Assembly: GCA_009801015.1 (NCBI GenBank)
Contig: VHZZ01006763.1
Span: 4,209 to 25,882 of the forward strand
Length of the DNA: 21,674 nucleotides
Direction of reading: 5' to 3'
From: Silene noctiflora
Taxonomy: Eukaryota > Streptophyta > Magnoliopsida > Caryophyllales > Caryophyllaceae
Within the stretch, counting starts at the first letter, position 1. Each line of letters starts with the position of its first letter. This document shows, in pieces, positions 18,037 to 21,674 of the stretch. Under the pieces are notes generated by a model. That model was given only the letters and a program-made list of their open reading frames with translations, had not been told where the DNA came from and made no database searches. The position numbers and the translations under genes are program-made.

Positions 18037-18221
18037 ACTCGATCGAGTGACAGCCATACTCGATCCAGTAACCTCAACTCGATCTAGTTGCCTTCACTCA
18101 GTCGAGTACTTAAGAATCAGGAGGTACCCAGAATCTGTGCAAAACTTACTCGATCGAGTTGCCTCTGCTCGATCGAGTACGGGGTAAGCTACTCGGTCTA
18201 CTTCCGCCTACTCGATGGAGT
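18037..18221. promoter_or_regulatory. Palindrome array downstream of the element 2 gene (eight copies)
   Basis: Variants start at 18037, 18058, 18077, 18096, then 18148, 18167, 18191 and 18210. Within groups the step is mostly 19-21 bp, with 52 bp between groups. It lies between the gene stop (18463) and the polypurine tract, so it is not part of an LTR. Role unknown. Confidence 0.65.
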
Positions 18222-18462
18222 ATAGTCAGGTCAGAACACTCCCAATTCCCTGCAAAATACAAGGCAATAAGGAAACACGAAAGTTCCGAAATTGTATCCC
18301 CACATCATCATATACACAAAATTCTAAAAGAAAACTAGTTACGTGTGTGGCCTTATGCCCGATTACATCACTAATGTAATATCCAAAGATCCAAATATCC
18401 AAAACACGAAATGAAAATCCAACATAGGTCTAATAACATCATCACGAAATAAAAACGACTAC
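18222..18462. other. Spacer between array and gene end in element 2
   Basis: This is AT-rich non-coding sequence with no recognised motif. It would be the 3' untranslated region of the element 2 gene. Confidence 0.4.
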
Positions 18463-20017
18463 TCAAGCGTAGTCACCGAGGTCCTCCTCCATCTCTTCGG
18501 TACCTTTAGTCCCCGATGTGCCAGCTCCTAAGGGTCCCGCCATGCGTCTTTCTCCTGTGGCTGCTCCTGTCCCCGATCCCCTCACCGGTCCACCATGGTG
18601 CAAGGTATTCATAAGGGTAGCTCTCCGGAACTCCCCAAGTGCTCCTATCCACCCCATAGCTATGAAATACACCACTATCATCCCCCAGGCCTCTCCACCA
18701 CACTGGCTGGGCCAAGTCGGTTCCCACATCCTGCTGAGTGGCTATCTCATGTAGGTTCCGAAGCACCAATGCGTTCAATACGCTCTCTGTGAGCCCACTC
18801 ACCTGCATCTGGTGAGTATAGGAAGGTGGGTAACCGGGGTACTAGTACTGAGGCAGTCCCTGCTGCACAAATGGTGGTCCTTCAACCACCTCCCTAGCCC
18901 TCCGGAGTATCCTACCCTCCCTAGCGACCTGGTCCTCCTCCGTCACATGGTCTCCCCTAACCGGCTCAAGTAATTCCTCAAGAAGGTCATCGATTATCAG
19001 ATTGGTCTGCTCGGGAAGGTCGGCCTCCTCACTGCTAGGTGCAGCCTCCTTTAACGGCTCAGTCACAAGAAGGTAGTCCGCGGAAGGCAACCTCATCTAA
19101 CTCCTACCCCTCACCCTCCAAGCTAGACCCCCACCCGTCAAGTTTCGCAACCACTTCTGCCGAATGAAGTAGGTCTTATCCAAAGTCAGGACAACGACAG
19201 TCAGGGGTTTAAGAGCAGGAGAAGCCTCAAAGTCTATCAACCGCTCGGCTAGCCGGGTGGCGATAGCGCCGCAGCTAAGGTGTCGGGTTGAAGACTTAGC
19301 CATCAAGGCCAAGCTAGCGCACACTAACGCTGGTGCATTATAGGCCCAACGCTTTTCCCGGGCGGGGTTAAGGTACGAGAACAACAACATAACCTCATGT
19401 GAGTTGAGCTTACTCACATCCTTTCTACCATACAACAAACAAGTCAAGGACTAAAGAAAAATCTTTAAGGTCATGTGTTGCACATCCTTGATCAACATAG
19501 CATTGGTGGTAGGGGCGGCTCTACCGGTGATCGCATGTATGTAGGTACTAGCCCCACTCTCAAGCGGGACATCCCTAAGATGCCCCTTCTTAGGTCGAGC
19601 GAGCCTAAGGTGGTCAGCAAACTGATCTAAGGTCAAACTAAAGCTAGTGTTCAATAACCTGAAACCCACCGTTTTCTCGGCTACATCATAAAAAAAAGAG
19701 CTCATGAATTCTAAGGTCAAGAAGTCATACGAATGCTTCCTCAGTCTATACAACCCCTCCAAACCCAAGACCTCGAAGATATGGCGCACATCCACCTCAA
19801 TCCCCAAGGTCTCCAACACCTCCGTATATATGCAACTTGTGGGCTTCAAGGTGCGCCCTAACAGGTTCACAAAAACCTCTCTTTAATCAAAGTCACGAAA
19901 AACTACCATCGGATACTGAGGCACTGACGAAACCACGGGTCCACTACTCCCCTCTCCCACCTCCTGCGCTGCTCTACTCCTCTTGCTCGGCTGTTGAGTA
20001 GCTACATTCCCCGGCAT
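18463..20017 (-). pseudogene. Athila-ORF1-like protein of element 2, four in-frame stops
   Basis: The likely start is the ATG at 20015-20017 (MPGNVATQQPSKRSRAAQEV, a basic, Ser/Gly-rich lead). One frame runs to about 18730, broken by stops at 19883-19885 (TAA), 19451-19453, 19097-19099 and 18842-18844 (all TAG). The core reads LTLEFMSSFFYD, GFRLLNTSFSLTLDQFADHL, then CLLYGRKDVSKLNSHEVMLL and CGAIATRLAERLID. This is the pattern of the plant Athila ORF1 / putative plant transposon protein family: LEF, F..FSLT..QF, L..LYGR, N..E...L. The function of this family is not firmly known. An acidic stretch (EEADLPEQTNLIIDDLLEELLEP) follows. The end is probably frameshifted: the Gly-rich reading ending EEMEEDLGDYA at 18463 is in another frame. 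Full length would be about 518 residues. Confidence 0.75.
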
Positions 20018-20856
20018 TTGTAGCAACGTAGTTAGCCTACATCGGGTTTTACAACAAAACGTGAAATTCCAAGGGTCATTTATACTCAAAACAATGCTTA
20101 AGACGAGTTTCCTCTGTAAAATATGCAAATTATAACCAACATGACCTTACTAACTCTCTTTGCTCTTTTAAAAATCGTAGCACATGAACTAAATGTCGAA
20201 ATCCAAGGTTTGAGCAAATTTCTAACGAGAATCCGGGTAAGTTTTACTAAAACAAAGTTTAAAATACGGATTGTGGCAAGGAAATTGGAACGAAATTATA
20301 GCTTTTGTACTTAACAAGATGGGGTTTTAAGACAAATTTTCTGGTGAAATTGACAAACATCAAGTGCTAATCATAATAATATCAACATCGCCGACTATTT
20401 TCCAACCTTTAAAGATGAATTAGAATGGCAAATATCAAAAATTTGAGTCCCTAGAAAATCCGGGTCGGTTATTACAAAATTTCGAACTAGGTTTTTAGTT
20501 TCTAGCATCAACAACAAGGATTTCAAGGTATTTCTAGCAGAACCGACCAATTATTATGCAATATTAAAACATAAAATTGAAATTTTCAGCATGTACCCTA
20601 TTCATGCTTCTCTAGTTGATTCAAAAATCAAAGAGGAAAATTGAATTTACCTTGATTTGGTTTGCAAATTGAATCAAAGAGGATGAACTAGAGGGATTTG
20701 GAAGCACAAGAACACAAAATCACCAAGCTTTGTAGTAGAAAGTAGAGTTTTTGAGAGGATATTAAGTTAGATAGAAGAAATAAATTGTAAAGAATGAGAA
20801 AATTTGAAGTTATAAGTCCCGAAATTCTTTTAAAGATCCCGTGTTTCCACAGCGTT
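20018..20856 (-). other. Element 2 gene 5' region with a candidate leader intron
   Basis: On the minus strand a good plant splice donor AATCAAG/GTAAAT (GT at 20649-20650) and an acceptor GCATATTTTACAG (AG at 20114-20115) would define an AT-rich intron of about 537 bp upstream of the ATG. TATA-like TTTAAAAG (about 20829-20836) and CTTATAAC (about 20810-20817) lie between the intron and the palindrome array. This layout resembles a promoter, a leader and an intron ahead of the ORF. It is inferred from motifs only. Confidence 0.45.
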
Positions 20857-21022
20857 ACTCGATCGAGTGTCCAGGGTACTCGATCGAGTTAAAGGCACTC
20901 GGTCGTGTACTTAAGAAACAGAATAATCACCAATTCTGCCAATTACAGATATTCGGTTGAGTGCTCATATACTCGGTCGAGTTAGGCCCATTCTGTCGAG
21001 TTGCCCTTGTACTCGGTTGAGT
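20857..21022 (-). promoter_or_regulatory. Palindrome array upstream of the element 2 gene (seven copies)
   Basis: Variants start at 20857, 20878 and 20897, then 20951, 20971, 20990 and 21011. Steps are 21 and 19, then a 54-bp gap, then 20, 19 and 21 bp. TATA-like sequences follow 25-50 bp downstream in the minus sense. It occupies the same place relative to the gene as the LTR arrays do to the LTR TATA. Confidence 0.65.
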
Positions 21023-21674
21023 TAGATGAGGTCGAGCAATAGCTTATCATGCGATGATTGGTCACCCCTGCAAAACAATGATTCGTTCGGAGTCTATGGA
21101 GTACCTAGAACTCGTCACTAGTTATCTCTCAAAATGACGATATTAACTATCGTCACTGAACATACAATAAAACATACTAATAAGTCATTGCAACACTTCT
21201 TCCATTCTATACCCGATCATATACAAGTCGATTAGATATAACGATCTTCTATCCCATTCACATACCTATCTATTCCGTAACTATAACAGGTTCATATCCG
21301 ACATCACCTATTACAACATATAAACTGATTACCCAACATACGTACCACCGCATAATCACAGACATACATCTCATACACCCTACTTATCCCATTCACCTAT
21401 TTACGCATACCATAATAAGAGCAATCACGTACCACATGTACCTTCAATTTCACATGACATTACTTTTGTACACATATCTTGCACATAACACACATGTTCA
21501 TACAATCCCCGACTCAACATCCCCATTCGTAGTGGCTGACTTAAGCATATTGGGGCCATGATTTTGGAACGAGGGCGCATTCCCACCCAAAATCAATTCA
21601 AGGGGGCTCCCAACCTGCATACACCAGATTCATTTTATTTGACTCTCTACGTTCATTGGGTTCATTGGTTACAT
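21023..21674 (-). other. Element 2 5' leader, up to the window edge
   Basis: This is A/C-rich non-coding leader. The last about 45 bases (TTCATTTTATTTGACTCTC, then GTTCATTGGGTTCATTGG) match the sequence next to the primer site of element 1. The primer site itself is cut off. Confidence 0.7.

Larger units (their letters stand above)
15931..21674 (-). mobile_element. Element 2: non-autonomous gypsy-type element with an Athila-ORF1-like gene, runs off the right edge
   Basis: It has a 3' LTR at 15931-17179, a polypurine tract at 17181-17192, an interior with one decayed gene (20017-18463) and two palindrome arrays. The right edge resembles the sequence just inside the primer site of element 1 (TTCATTTTATTTGACTCTC at about 21630). 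Its primer site and 5' LTR should begin within some tens of bases past the window. No RT, integrase or protease motif is visible inside. The LTR is clearly related to those of element 1 and solo LTR B, so it probably depended on a Tekay-type partner. Its left target duplication would be ACATA (15926-15930). Confidence 0.85.

Noticed and set aside
18506-18754. Alternative frames over the end of the element 2 gene
   Set aside because: The plus-strand frames are antisense shadows. The choice between the two minus frames is uncertain and is noted under the pseudogene.

Overview
This is plant nuclear DNA made almost entirely of transposable elements. No host gene, rRNA, tRNA or CRISPR array is visible. 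The evidence for a plant is a Ty3/gypsy polyprotein with a chromodomain tail, LTRs primed by initiator tRNA-Met, a CACTA transposon end, a Stowaway MITE, a copia-type LTR and an Athila-ORF1-like gene. A eudicot is likely, perhaps of the Caryophyllales, but that guess is weak.

Layout. 1-255 is the end of a CACTA element inserted in a Tekay-like solo LTR (LTR C, 256-1355). 1356-6079 is old AT-rich repeat debris: a Tat/Ogre-like LTR end with its primer site (about 1663-2230), a foldback (2991-3124), a Stowaway MITE (3344-3643), a decayed Stowaway-like element (about 3840-4078), a TA-flanked 773-bp inverted-repeat element (4539-5311), and a copia-type LTR piece (to about 6030). From 6080 to the right edge is a nest of same-family gypsy insertions, all transcribed on the minus strand. 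LTR A (6080-6344 plus 7656-8185) is the outermost host. It holds solo LTR B (6345-7650, with a perfect 5-bp target duplication) and element 1 (from 8186). Element 1 is a decayed Tekay-type chromovirus with its 3' LTR at 8186-9579, gag-pol remnants at 9789-14309 and its primer site at 15033-15044. Its 5' LTR (15048-15930) is cut by element 2. Element 2 (15931 to beyond 21674) has a related LTR, but inside it shows only a decayed gene resembling Athila ORF1 and no recognisable pol, so it looks non-autonomous.

The most striking feature is an array of short degenerate palindromes (consensus ACTCGNNCGAGT). They are spaced mostly 19-21 bp apart, about two helical turns, in small groups separated by about 52-54 bp. 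They occur just upstream of the TATA box in the four LTR copies whose U3 is visible. They recur outside the LTRs: in the element 1 leader and on both sides of the element 2 gene. This suggests a phased binding platform for a host or element factor, shared by an autonomous family and its apparent parasite. Two short hairpins in the transcribed LTR region are also conserved between copies.

All coding regions are pseudogenes with frameshifts and stops. No intact autonomous element is visible here.
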